NCBI RefSeq assembly: GCF_017873955.1
Contig: NZ_JAGGKS010000002.1
Coordinates: 62,001-126,000 of the forward strand
Reading direction: 5' to 3'
Source: Sedimentibacter acidaminivorans
Lineage (GTDB): Bacteria; Bacillota; Clostridia; Tissierellales; Sedimentibacteraceae
DNA: 64,000 nt
Position 1 is the first letter of the stretch, and each line of letters opens with the position of its first letter. Below are positions 54,148 through 62,756 of the stretch, piece after piece. Under the pieces are notes generated by a model. That model did not search any database. It worked only from the letters and a program-made list of their open reading frames with translations, and was not told the origin of the DNA. A program made the translations under genes and the position numbers.

Positions 54148-55398
54148 CTATAGATTATCCTTGCTTTTTGCTCTCAAAACTACGCAATCATAAAGTTTTG
54201 ATTGATTTTCATATATATCTTCAGCATGGGCAAAACATGTAGGTGCACCACATGAACCGCAATCCAAACCAGGTAATAATGCTACTATCTCTTTTATTTT
54301 TTCAAATCTTCTCACAGCTTCTTTAATACTAATTTTATCTTTATTCTCTTTATCTTCGGTTACAGTCAAATCAAAAACACCATTTTCATAAAGCTCTTCA
54401 AATTTATCTAAGTCCTCATTTGACAATGCATCCTCATTTGTATTATATATAATATCATTTATTGAATTGCTTGCTATGAATGGATTCTCAATATTGAACG
54501 TCCCACCTACACAACCACCCACACAGGCTAATGTTTCAACAAAATCAACATCAGATAACTTTCCATTCTCTATTTCATCAAATATATTTATAATATTTTC
54601 CATACCATTTACAGCAATATAATTTATTAAATCAGCAGATTTTGATTGTCCTCCAGAAACTGCCCACCTTATTCCCTTTAGTGATGGATTCGAATAGCAC
54701 GTATCATTTTCTCTTTTAACCTCTCTGTATAAATCACCATAAATAGTATTAAGAGGTACAACCCAATCAATACAAGATTTTTTTGGACCTATTGGATCTG
54801 TAACAGATAGAAGTTTAGCAGGACAAGGCGAAATGTAAAAAACTCCTATATCCTTATCTTCTAAATTGAAAATCTCTTTAGCTCTAACTCTTGCAAGCTT
54901 AGAAGCTATTTCCATAGGTGCCTCAAGAGATATCAAATGTTCCATCAAAGATGGATATCTAATTTTAATTAATCTTACAGTTGATGGGCAGTTAGTAGAT
55001 ATAAGCGGTTTAAAGCCTTGTTTTTCTTCAATCCTTCTCTTAATTGCCTTTGATACTAATTCTGATGCCCAACTTTCATCATAAACATAATCAAAGCCAA
55101 GTTTTAAAATAGCATTTTGAACCTTACAAATTTCTGTTCCTTTTGGAAATTGACCATAAATTGTTGTTGATGGTATAGCAATTTTACATTTATAATTCTT
55201 CTCTTTATGACTTTCAACTGATTGAGCAGAATATGCTTCATGCGGGCATATTTTTACACATTCTCCACAATGAATACACCTCTTGCTATCAATATAAGCC
55301 TTTCCTTCCTTTATACGTATAGCTTGAGTAGGGCATCTTTTCATACAATTAGTACAACCCTTACATTTTTCTTTATCAAACATAATGGAAAAGTTCAT
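54148..55398 (-). CDS. hydS: Sensory-type [FeFe]-hydrogenase-like protein (HydS, group C/D)
   Basis: A 416-residue protein with two N-terminal [4Fe-4S] sets (CKGCTNCMKRCP, CIHCGECVKICP), an H-cluster domain and a C-terminal FeS domain (C380, C383, C388, C404; LDCGSCGAPTCFAHA). H-cluster ligands are kept: C137 in STNCPS, C192 in SPCPAK, C292 and C296 in ACVGGC. But the proton-relay cysteine of active enzymes (TSCCP) is Asn136, and the GGGQP after L3 is replaced by GGTFN. This pattern suits a sensory rather than catalytic enzyme, as proposed for group C/D HydS. No PAS domain is present, which fits group D. It lies in a signalling operon beside rnf. Confidence 0.88.
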   Translation of the reverse strand: MNFSIMFDKEKCKGCTNCMKRCPTQAIRIKEGKAYIDSKRCIHCGECVKICPHEAYSAQSVESHKEKNYKCKIAIPSTTIYGQFPKGTEICKVQNAILKLGFDYVYDESWASELVSKAIKRRIEEKQGFKPLISTNCPSTVRLIKIRYPSLMEHLISLEAPMEIASKLARVRAKEIFNLEDKDIGVFYISPCPAKLLSVTDPIGPKKSCIDWVVPLNTIYGDLYREVKRENDTCYSNPSLKGIRWAVSGGQSKSADLINYIAVNGMENIINIFDEIENGKLSDVDFVETLACVGGCVGGTFNIENPFIASNSINDIIYNTNEDALSNEDLDKFEELYENGVFDLTVTEDKENKDKISIKEAVRRFEKIKEIVALLPGLDCGSCGAPTCFAHAEDIYENQSKLYDCVVLRAKSKDNL

Positions 55399-55410
55399 AG
55401 AAACACCCCC

Positions 55411-55839
55411 TTATATTAAAACAGTAACTACAATTATTGTGCCATTATCACTTGAACTAATCTTAAACTCGTCTGAATATCTTTTAATATTGGGTAGTCC
55501 CATCCCTGCGCCAAAACCTAGCTCTCTTACATTTTCTGGTGCAGTTGAAAAACCCTCGGTCATAGCCTTATCTATATCTGGTATTCCAGGTCCTTCATCT
55601 TCACAAACTATTACTATTTTTTCTTCATATATGTCACAGTGAAGTTTACCTCCCATAGAATGTATCACAATATTCATCTCTGCCTCATATGAAATTATAG
55701 CAATTTTTCTAATAGTTTTAGCATCAATGCCAATCGCCTTTAAATTTCCTTTTATATCACTCGAACTTTTACCCGCAGTAACAAAATCATTTCGTGTAAT
55801 TGTATAGCTGTATCTTTTAATCAGACTATCCATAACCAT
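55411..55839 (-). CDS. RsbW-like anti-sigma/serine-kinase HATPase protein
   Basis: A 142-residue protein with the short HATPase fold of anti-sigma factors. Motifs: EAEMNIVIHSMGG (N-box), DEGPGIPDIDKAM (G1) and GFGAGMGLPNIKRY (G2). Proteins of this type phosphorylate anti-anti-sigma partners or bind sigma factors; no partner STAS gene is in the window. The start ATG 55839 is two bases before the preceding stop, so it is coupled to the upstream DRTGG gene. A shorter start at the second Met is possible. Confidence 0.8.
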   Translation of the reverse strand: MVMDSLIKRYSYTITRNDFVTAGKSSSDIKGNLKAIGIDAKTIRKIAIISYEAEMNIVIHSMGGKLHCDIYEEKIVIVCEDEGPGIPDIDKAMTEGFSTAPENVRELGFGAGMGLPNIKRYSDEFKISSSDNGTIIVVTVLI

Positions 55840-55840
55840 T

Positions 55841-56185
55841 TCATTCTAGTCCTCTCATACCATTTTCATACAACAGTCCGCACGCCTTAAACATAATGTA
55901 ATCGGTTGCAATAACAGTCATGTTATTTTCATCAGCTAATTCAATTGTTTCTTTACTTGGTTTTTTACCTCTTACAAAGAGTATTGCTGATATATCCATC
56001 ATTTCTGCAGTTCTTATTACCTGAGGATTATTCAGACCAGTTATTAATAATGTTTCATCGCTAGCATAAGCAAGGACATCACTCATCAAATCGCTTGCAA
56101 AAGCATATTGATACTGAACATCCAAATTGCCTTTTTTCGTAAGAATCTCTGCATTTACAGCCTCTTTAATTTCTAGAACATTCAT
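55841..56185 (-). CDS. DRTGG-domain protein 2
   Basis: First gene of the sensory-hydrogenase operon, 114 residues from the chosen start MNVLEIKEAV. The DRTGG-domain pattern is visible: FASDLMSDVLAYASDETLLI, NNPQVIRTAEMMDISAILFVRGK and ENNMTVIATDYIMFKACGLL. It is a diverged paralogue of the 53796 gene. Ligand unknown. GGGGG lies about 8 bases before the ATG; a TTG at 56200 would add five residues. It is read from the promoter at 56221-56249. Confidence 0.8.
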   Translation of the reverse strand: MNVLEIKEAVNAEILTKKGNLDVQYQYAFASDLMSDVLAYASDETLLITGLNNPQVIRTAEMMDISAILFVRGKKPSKETIELADENNMTVIATDYIMFKACGLLYENGMRGLE

Positions 56186-56220
56186 TTCCTTGTCCCCCAA
56201 GATTATATTTTATTACTCTA

Positions 56221-56249
56221 ATTATAATTCAATATGCTCATTTATACAA
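56221..56249 (-). promoter_or_regulatory. Predicted promoter of the sensory-hydrogenase operon
   Basis: TTGTAT (56244-56249), 17 bases, TATAAT (56221-56226), 36 bases before the first DRTGG gene. Confidence 0.7.
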
Positions 56250-56336
56250 GTAAAAAAGCTATAAAAGTGAAACTAGTAAAATCGTAATAACAAGTTCAAT
56301 TATTTTTCAATTTATTTGTTTTTTAGAAAAATGCAT

Positions 56337-56366
56337 AAAAAAAGGCTTCAGTCAATACTAAAGCCT
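56337..56366 (-). terminator. Terminator after the acyl-CoA ligase gene
   Basis: AGGCTT..AGT pairs with ACT..AAGCCT (one mismatch), tail of seven T on the minus strand. Confidence 0.8.
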
Positions 56367-56379
56367 CAAGAATCTTATT

Positions 56380-58041
56380 TTACTTTGCTTCCTCTTCTTC
56401 TCTTAAAATCCTTCTCAAAAGCTTAACACCTGATTTAGGTAGTTCATCTCTAAACCTTATATATACCGGTGCTTTGTGAGGAGTCATGTTTTCTTTAGCC
56501 CAGTCAATTAATTCCTGTTCTTTTACCATACCTTTCTTATCAGGTTTTATAACAACAAAAGCTTTAACAACTTCTCCTTTTTTATCATCTTTTTCTGGTA
56601 TTACAGCACTTTCTACAATATCAGGATGTTGATTCATCAATGCCTCAACTTCTTCTGGGAAAACAGAATGTCCAGAAACCTTAATCATTTCCTTTAATCG
56701 TCCAAGCCAATATAAGTATCCATCTTCGTCGAATTTTCCTATATCTCCTGTCAACAGGTATCCACCTTTAAAAGCTTTATCTGTTTCTTCAGGTTTATTC
56801 CAATATCCTACCATTAGTCCTGGTGTTTTAACTGCTATTTCACCCTGTTCACCTAAAGAAACTTCTTTATCTTTGTCATTAATGTCAAGTATTTTTATAT
56901 CAGTACCATATGTTGGTATTCCAACACTACTATACTTATTATTATTTTTCGGCATAAACGTGTCCGCTGTATGAGTTTCACTTAATCCATAAGCAGCTTC
57001 TATCAACATACATCCATTAGTCAATTCCTCCCATTTTTTTGCAATTGTTTCGTTAAGACTTACTACAAAAGAAGTTGTAAGATTAATTTTTAAACTGGAT
57101 AAATCAAATTTTTTCAGTTCAGGATGATTCATCATTTGAAGATTCATCGGAACAGCTGTGTATATATGAGTTGCTTTATATTTCTCTATAGCCATAAGAG
57201 TAGTTGATGGCTCAAACTGAGCAAGGCATACATTTGTGCTTTTTGCTAAAATATTTCCTATCATTATGCCCATGCCTGCAATGTGAAAGTATGGCATTGG
57301 TGTTATTTCTACTGAATTTTGATTGAGAGACCTCACATAAAGAAATGCCAAAGGTTTAAAAAGATGGGATCTGTGACTATGCATAGCTCCTTTTGGAAGT
57401 CCAGTACTTCCACCTGTATATTCAAACAGAGCAAGGTCATCCATATTTACTTTTACATATATTTCAGCAGACGATTCATTTTTCATAATTTCGCAAAATT
57501 TATCAACATTCTCTACAGAAAAAGGTTTAATCTTCATATATTCCAAAATAGGCAAAGATGGGTTTTCCGGTAGATAGTCGTTAAAATTCGTACATACAAC
57601 TCTCTTAACTGTCGGCAATTTATCCATTATCCCATTTATATGAAAACATTGAAAATCTGATGCAACAACCAGGGACATTCCAGCATCATTAATTTGATAC
57701 TGAAGCTCCATTTCTTTAAACATTGGGTTAATTGGGCAAACAATGCCTCCCATTTTCAGTATTCCAAAATGAGCTATTATATATTGAGGACAGTTTCCTA
57801 AATATATTCCTACTCTGTCTCCCTTTTTTATTCCTTTAGATATTAGATAGTTTGCAAAACAATTTGAAGATTCATCTAGTTCTTTGTAAGTAATTTTTGT
57901 TCCGTAGAAAATAATTGCAATATGATCCGGAACTTCCCTTGCATTAATTTTTAAATATTCGTGCACCGGTATTTCTCCGTCAGGGTAAACGATTTCTTTA
58001 GGCATATCCTCAGGCCAATTTTTTAACCATATTCTTTCCAT
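56380..58041 (-). CDS. Acyl-CoA ligase (AMP-forming)
   Basis: ATP-dependent acyl-CoA synthetase of 553 residues. The P-loop YTGGSTGLPKGAMHSH (about 208-223), the A5-type YGLSETHT, TGDIGKFDEDGYLYWLGR and the C-terminal catalytic lysine in KSGVKLLRR are present. Substrate is uncertain; the neighbours point to a medium-chain or branched fatty acid. ATG 58041 follows AAGGAGAATTTT. It is the last gene of the beta-oxidation group but is 246 bases from the crotonase gene with its own probable promoter and an inverted repeat. Confidence 0.88.
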   Translation of the reverse strand: MERIWLKNWPEDMPKEIVYPDGEIPVHEYLKINAREVPDHIAIIFYGTKITYKELDESSNCFANYLISKGIKKGDRVGIYLGNCPQYIIAHFGILKMGGIVCPINPMFKEMELQYQINDAGMSLVVASDFQCFHINGIMDKLPTVKRVVCTNFNDYLPENPSLPILEYMKIKPFSVENVDKFCEIMKNESSAEIYVKVNMDDLALFEYTGGSTGLPKGAMHSHRSHLFKPLAFLYVRSLNQNSVEITPMPYFHIAGMGIMIGNILAKSTNVCLAQFEPSTTLMAIEKYKATHIYTAVPMNLQMMNHPELKKFDLSSLKINLTTSFVVSLNETIAKKWEELTNGCMLIEAAYGLSETHTADTFMPKNNNKYSSVGIPTYGTDIKILDINDKDKEVSLGEQGEIAVKTPGLMVGYWNKPEETDKAFKGGYLLTGDIGKFDEDGYLYWLGRLKEMIKVSGHSVFPEEVEALMNQHPDIVESAVIPEKDDKKGEVVKAFVVIKPDKKGMVKEQELIDWAKENMTPHKAPVYIRFRDELPKSGVKLLRRILREEEEAK

Positions 58042-58135
58042 AAAATTCTCCTTCTTCTACTAATAGATTTTGATCTGTTTTGCATTTCCTTAATTTTCAG
58101 TAATACAATAATATAGTTCAGTTAATTTATATGGG

Positions 58136-58149
58136 CTTTTGAAATCGCA
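58136..58149. repeat. Inverted repeat, left arm
   Basis: CTTTTGAAATCGCA, the exact reverse complement of 58238-58251. The arms flank the TATAAT at 58184-58189. Confidence 0.7.
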
Positions 58150-58183
58150 TCTAATAATTTTTGAAACCAGTGTACATCGTTCT

Positions 58184-58189
58184 ATTATA
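58184..58189 (-). promoter_or_regulatory. Possible -10 of the acyl-CoA ligase promoter
   Basis: TATAAT read leftwards between the two inverted-repeat arms. No good -35 (TTTTCT at 17 bases), so activator help or another sigma is possible. Confidence 0.4.
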
Positions 58190-58237
58190 TATTTTTTCAG
58201 GCATACAGAAAAGCTTTTTTTATAATTACTATAATTT

Positions 58238-58251
58238 TGCGATTTCAAAAG
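58238..58251. repeat. Inverted repeat, right arm
   Basis: TGCGATTTCAAAAG, exact 14-base inverted match to 58136-58149, 88 bases apart. An extra TTTTTGAAACC copy lies between (about 58158-58168). Confidence 0.7.
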
Positions 58252-58286
58252 ATTAAAAAGGTAATTAAGAATTTAGTAGGTATGTA

Positions 58287-59072
58287 TTAATTTCCTTTGT
58301 ATTCCGCCTTTCTTTTTTCTATAAATGCAGCAACACCCTCTTTATGGTCATTTGTTTTCATTAGAATGCCTTGTGCTTTCGTCATTAATTTTAGCCCTTT
58401 TTCCAAGTCTAAATTCATCCCTTCATATACAGATTCCTTTGTTAAACCATACGCCAAAGTTGGTCCTTTTGATAATCTTATGGCTATTTTTTTTGTTTCC
58501 ATATCTATCATATCAACTGTTGAAACTTTATTTATCATGCCTATCCCCAATGCTTCATCGGCACTTATTATTTTTCCTGTCCATATTAATTCAAGTGCTT
58601 TTTTTACCCCTACATGCTTAGGAAGCAAATACGTATTTCCTATTAATCCCACATTAATATACATTTGTCCAAAGCTTGCTTCTTTTGAAGCTATTATATA
58701 ATCACAAGCCAATGCAAGTTCTCCACCTGCACCATAACAAATACCGTTTACTTTTGCTATGACAGGCTTTTTCAATGACATTATTTTTTTGATTATCATT
58801 GGATAGCCGTGCTTTTCAATAATTTCTGCTATTTCTTCTTTTGTTTTATTTTTACTCAGCCCCATAATTTTAATATCATCTCCAGCCGAGAATACGTTGC
58901 CTACTCCAGTTAATACTACAACACGAGTATTTTGATCTTGAGAGCATACATCAACAGCAACTGAAATTTCTTCAATTATTTCAAGATTTAAACTATTCAT
59001 AGATTCAGGTCTATTTAGTGATATAGTTGCTACCCCTTGCTCCACATCGAATAATATGTACTTATACTCCAT
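58287..59072 (-). CDS. Enoyl-CoA hydratase/isomerase family protein
   Basis: Crotonase-fold protein of 261 residues. The CoA/oxyanion-hole segment AGDDIKIMG and YGAGGELALACDY are present. The first catalytic glutamate of hydratases is kept (GGELAL), but the second is replaced: GQMYINVGL where rat hydratase has GQPE. It may therefore be an isomerase, a hydrolase or another crotonase rather than a hydratase. ATG 59072 follows ATAAGGATCAAAAA. It follows the thiolase gene by 58 bases, with a small hairpin (TAGGTT/AACCTA, 59097-59117) between them. Confidence 0.88.
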   Translation of the reverse strand: MEYKYILFDVEQGVATISLNRPESMNSLNLEIIEEISVAVDVCSQDQNTRVVVLTGVGNVFSAGDDIKIMGLSKNKTKEEIAEIIEKHGYPMIIKKIMSLKKPVIAKVNGICYGAGGELALACDYIIASKEASFGQMYINVGLIGNTYLLPKHVGVKKALELIWTGKIISADEALGIGMINKVSTVDMIDMETKKIAIRLSKGPTLAYGLTKESVYEGMNLDLEKGLKLMTKAQGILMKTNDHKEGVAAFIEKRKAEYKGN

Positions 59073-59130
59073 TTTTTGATCCTTATATGATATATTTAGG
59101 TTTATTAAGGCAACCTATAATCCTTTCAAA

Positions 59131-60312
59131 TCATTGAAGTTCAAATATACCAGCTGCTCCTTGCCCTCCTCCTATGCACATGGTTACCATACCATATCTA
59201 ACCTGCCTTCTTTCCATTTCATACATCAAAGTAGTAGTTAACTTAGCTCCTGTAGCACCAAGCGGGTGACCTAAAGCAATTGCCCCTCCATTAACATTTA
59301 CAATATCTTTATTAATTCCCAATTCTCTAATGCAGTAAATAGATTGGGACGCAAATGCTTCATTAAGTTCAATCAATCCTATATCTTTAAGCTCTAATCC
59401 TGTTTGTTTGAGAACCTTTGGTATTGCATATACTGGACCTATACCCATTTCATCAGGACTACATCCAGCTACAGAGAAACCCAAAAACTTAAGTCTTGGC
59501 TTTAATCCAAGCTCTTTTGCCTTGTCTGCTGACATCATTATTACTGCTGATGAGCCATCTGTAGTTTGAGATGAATTGCCTGCTGTTACACTTCCATCTT
59601 TGGCCACAAACAGGGGTCTAAGTTTAGATAATCCTTCCATAGTTATATCATGTCTTACGCCTTCGTCCGTTTCGAAATTTGTTTTTCTTTCTAATTTTTT
59701 GTTATCATCTCCTAATAAACTCATTTCTACAGGTATAGGAACTATTTCCTCTTTAAATCTTCCTTCTTTTATTGCAGAAGACGCTTTTTTGTGACTATGA
59801 TAAGCAAATTCATCTTGTTCTTCTCTGCTCACACCATATCTTATAGCTACATTTTCTGCCGTTTGACCCATTGTAGTATATACTTTGCTCAGTTCATCGT
59901 CCTTCAAAATATCAGCATTAGGTCTCAACAAGCCTCCCATACTAACCAAACTCATATGCTCTGTACCACCAGCCATGACAATTTCACATCTTCCACTAAT
60001 AATACCTTCTGCTGCAAAAGCTATAGCTTGAAGACCAGATGAACAAAATCTATTAACTGTAACAGCAGGAACTTCTTTAGGAATACCTGCGTAAATTGAT
60101 GTGATTCTGGCAAGATTCATACCTAATGATTGTTCTGGAGTTGAACACCCCCAAATAACATCATCTATTTTACTCGGATTGATATTAGCTCTTTTTATAG
60201 CTTCCTCCATACATAACTTGCCTAAAAATTCAGGTCTTGTGTCTCTTAAAGTACCTTTAGGTGCTTTACCACCTGCGGTACGAACTGCGGATACAATTAC
60301 TGCTTCTCTCAT
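59131..60312 (-). CDS. Acetyl-CoA C-acyltransferase (thiolase)
   Basis: A 393-residue thiolase that cleaves 3-ketoacyl-CoA (or condenses two acetyl-CoA). Active-site cysteine in NRFCSSGLQAIA, GGTEHMS, histidine in GHPLGATGA and second cysteine in CIGGGQGAAG are intact. ATG 60312 follows TAGGAGGAATCAAA. It is 15 bases after the fused dehydrogenase/hydratase, as in fad operons. Chain-length preference is not readable. Confidence 0.94.
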   Translation of the reverse strand: MREAVIVSAVRTAGGKAPKGTLRDTRPEFLGKLCMEEAIKRANINPSKIDDVIWGCSTPEQSLGMNLARITSIYAGIPKEVPAVTVNRFCSSGLQAIAFAAEGIISGRCEIVMAGGTEHMSLVSMGGLLRPNADILKDDELSKVYTTMGQTAENVAIRYGVSREEQDEFAYHSHKKASSAIKEGRFKEEIVPIPVEMSLLGDDNKKLERKTNFETDEGVRHDITMEGLSKLRPLFVAKDGSVTAGNSSQTTDGSSAVIMMSADKAKELGLKPRLKFLGFSVAGCSPDEMGIGPVYAIPKVLKQTGLELKDIGLIELNEAFASQSIYCIRELGINKDIVNVNGGAIALGHPLGATGAKLTTTLMYEMERRQVRYGMVTMCIGGGQGAAGIFELQ

Positions 60313-60327
60313 TTTGATTCCTCCTAA

Positions 60328-62721
60328 TTAATTACGTAATGGCTTACCTTTAGTCAACATACTAATAATTCTTTCCTGGGTTTTCTTTTCTTTGCAAAGG
60401 TCTACAAATACTTCTCTTTCAAGATCCAACAAGTACTGCTCATTAATTAATGTTCCTCCTGTTACATTACCTCCTGTCATTATATATAACACTCTTTCAA
60501 TTAAATGCATGTCATATTCGCTTATCATACATGCATCTTTCATAACTTTTGCATGCATCAAAGCTGCTGCATTGTTATTGATACCAGGTGCAGGAAAAGA
60601 TCTACAGAATTGTGGAACATAATTTCTATCTATCAGTTCAAGCGCCTTTTTCTTTGCATCATAAATAAGTAATTCTTCATTCATAGTAAATGAGTCAGTT
60701 TTTTTTATATACCCCAAATTTTCTGCATCTTTACCACTTGTAGACACCTTTGCCATTGCTATATTCATTAAATAAGGTAAAATAAACTCGTTTGTAAAAG
60801 CATCAGTACCTTTAACACGTTCAGTAGCCCTTAGTGTCATTTCTTTTACACCACCTCCAGCAGGTATCAGTCCTACGCCAAGCTCTACTAGACCCATGTA
60901 GGTTTCACTGTAAGCCTGTATTGCTGAACCTTGTATTGCTATTTCACATCCACCTCCTAAAACCATCCCAAAAGGTGCTATAACTACTGGCTTATACGAA
61001 TATTTATTTCTCATATATATATCTTGAGATGTCTTTAAAACTGCATCTATTTCCGACCATTTTTTATTCTTTATAAAAGAAAGTATTAAATTTAAATCTG
61101 CTCCTACACAGAAGTTTTTGTTTCTACTTGTAATTACCATTCCATCCCAATTCTTATTAAGCTCATCTTGAGCTATACCTATGACTTCAAGAAGCTCTTC
61201 ATTTATAGCAGAAGTTTTTGTATGCATTTCAAGACATGCGATACCATCACCTATATCAAAGATAGTTCCTGCACTCATTGATTTTATAGCTTTATTTTCA
61301 GCTTTAAGTCTTTTTAGGTTAATTTCTTTTTCAGTCACTGGTACAAGTACATATTTTTTCTCAATAATTGAATAACAATATTCTTTGCCATTCTCTGTTA
61401 AATAAAAAGATTTATATCCTAATGAAATCATTTCTTTTACCCAGGCAGGAACATCACAGTTTTCTAACTCCATACGTTTGACATACTTTTCAATATCTAA
61501 ACCATTCCATACTTCAAAAGGTCCTTTGTCATGATTGAAACCCCATCGTAACGCCCTGTCAATACTATAGATATTATCGCTTATTTCCGGAATTTTTTTG
61601 CATGTATTAATAAAATATGACTTCATATGCTCCCAAACAAATTTTGCAACTTTATCTTGCCCTTCAAAAAGTGTCTCCAGCTTTTCAGGTAAAGATTTGC
61701 ATGTTTTTGCTTTTTCTAAACTTTCAAATTCTGCTTTTTTAAGTGGTATATATTCTAATGTTGTAGGATCTATCATTAATTTCTCTTTCCCATTTCTTTT
61801 ATAAAAACCACCTTTAGTTTTATTTCCAAGGATATTTTTTTCATACATTCTATAAACAAACGGAGGAAATGTTATATTTGCTTTTTCTTCTTCGTCCAAT
61901 ACATTGTCATGAACAACATTAGCAGAAGTTACTCCAATATCCAATCCTACTAAATCATATAGCGCAAAGGTTGCTGTTTTTGGTCTTCCCATTAATGTAC
62001 CAGTTATTTCATCTACTTCTGAAATGCTTAAATTCATATCTAACATCAAATTAATTATATTAGTTCCAAGACTTACCCCTACGCGATTTGCAATAAAATT
62101 TGGTGTATCTTTGCATATTACTATGCCCTTACCTAAGATTTTTTCTCCAAATTCCTTCATAAACTCTACAATTTCAAGCAAAGTATCATCACAAGGTATA
62201 ATCTCCATTAATTTCATATATCTTACAGGATTGAAAAAATGTGTACCCAACCAATATTGTCTAAATTCAATTGGCATATCCTTTGCTATATCATTTATAG
62301 AAATACCCGAAGTGTTGCTACTCACTATAGTTTTAGGTCTAATATAAGGAAATATTTTTTTTAGTACTGTTTGTTTTACGCTAAGTTTTTCAGAAACAAC
62401 TTCAACAATCCAATCGCATTCGGATAAAACACTTAGATTATCTTCCATATTGCCTATCATTATAAGGTTCTCGCTATTTTTATCCATGAGTGCTGCTGGT
62501 TTGGCTTTTATTATAAACAGTTCTTTATTATTTGATGCAATCCTGTTTCTTACAACAGGCGACTGCAATGACAGACCCTTATCAATTTCCTCTTTTGTCA
62601 GTTCCTTTGGAACAATATCCAATAGATAACTTTTAATACCAATATTCGCCAAATGTGAAGCTATACCTGACCCCATGGTTCCGGAACCGATAATAGCTAC
62701 CTTTGTTATTTTTCTTTTCAT
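60328..62721 (-). CDS. 3-hydroxyacyl-CoA dehydrogenase / enoyl-CoA hydratase fusion (FadN-like)
   Basis: Bifunctional beta-oxidation protein of 797 residues in FadN order. The N-terminal NAD-binding domain has VAIIGSGTMGSGIASHLA and SNTSGISI, then GTHFFNPVRYMKLMEII; a dehydrogenase C-terminal domain follows. The C-terminal crotonase domain (about 500-690) has FCVGADLNLI, GGGCEIAIQG and GLVELGVGLIPAGGG with both glutamates. ATG 62721 follows GGAGGCAATCAT. It sits between the CoA-transferase and thiolase genes. Confidence 0.94.
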   Translation of the reverse strand: MKRKITKVAIIGSGTMGSGIASHLANIGIKSYLLDIVPKELTKEEIDKGLSLQSPVVRNRIASNNKELFIIKAKPAALMDKNSENLIMIGNMEDNLSVLSECDWIVEVVSEKLSVKQTVLKKIFPYIRPKTIVSSNTSGISINDIAKDMPIEFRQYWLGTHFFNPVRYMKLMEIIPCDDTLLEIVEFMKEFGEKILGKGIVICKDTPNFIANRVGVSLGTNIINLMLDMNLSISEVDEITGTLMGRPKTATFALYDLVGLDIGVTSANVVHDNVLDEEEKANITFPPFVYRMYEKNILGNKTKGGFYKRNGKEKLMIDPTTLEYIPLKKAEFESLEKAKTCKSLPEKLETLFEGQDKVAKFVWEHMKSYFINTCKKIPEISDNIYSIDRALRWGFNHDKGPFEVWNGLDIEKYVKRMELENCDVPAWVKEMISLGYKSFYLTENGKEYCYSIIEKKYVLVPVTEKEINLKRLKAENKAIKSMSAGTIFDIGDGIACLEMHTKTSAINEELLEVIGIAQDELNKNWDGMVITSRNKNFCVGADLNLILSFIKNKKWSEIDAVLKTSQDIYMRNKYSYKPVVIAPFGMVLGGGCEIAIQGSAIQAYSETYMGLVELGVGLIPAGGGVKEMTLRATERVKGTDAFTNEFILPYLMNIAMAKVSTSGKDAENLGYIKKTDSFTMNEELLIYDAKKKALELIDRNYVPQFCRSFPAPGINNNAAALMHAKVMKDACMISEYDMHLIERVLYIMTGGNVTGGTLINEQYLLDLEREVFVDLCKEKKTQERIISMLTKGKPLRN

Positions 62722-62756
62722 ATGATTGCCTCCTGTATTATTGCATTACATTATTG

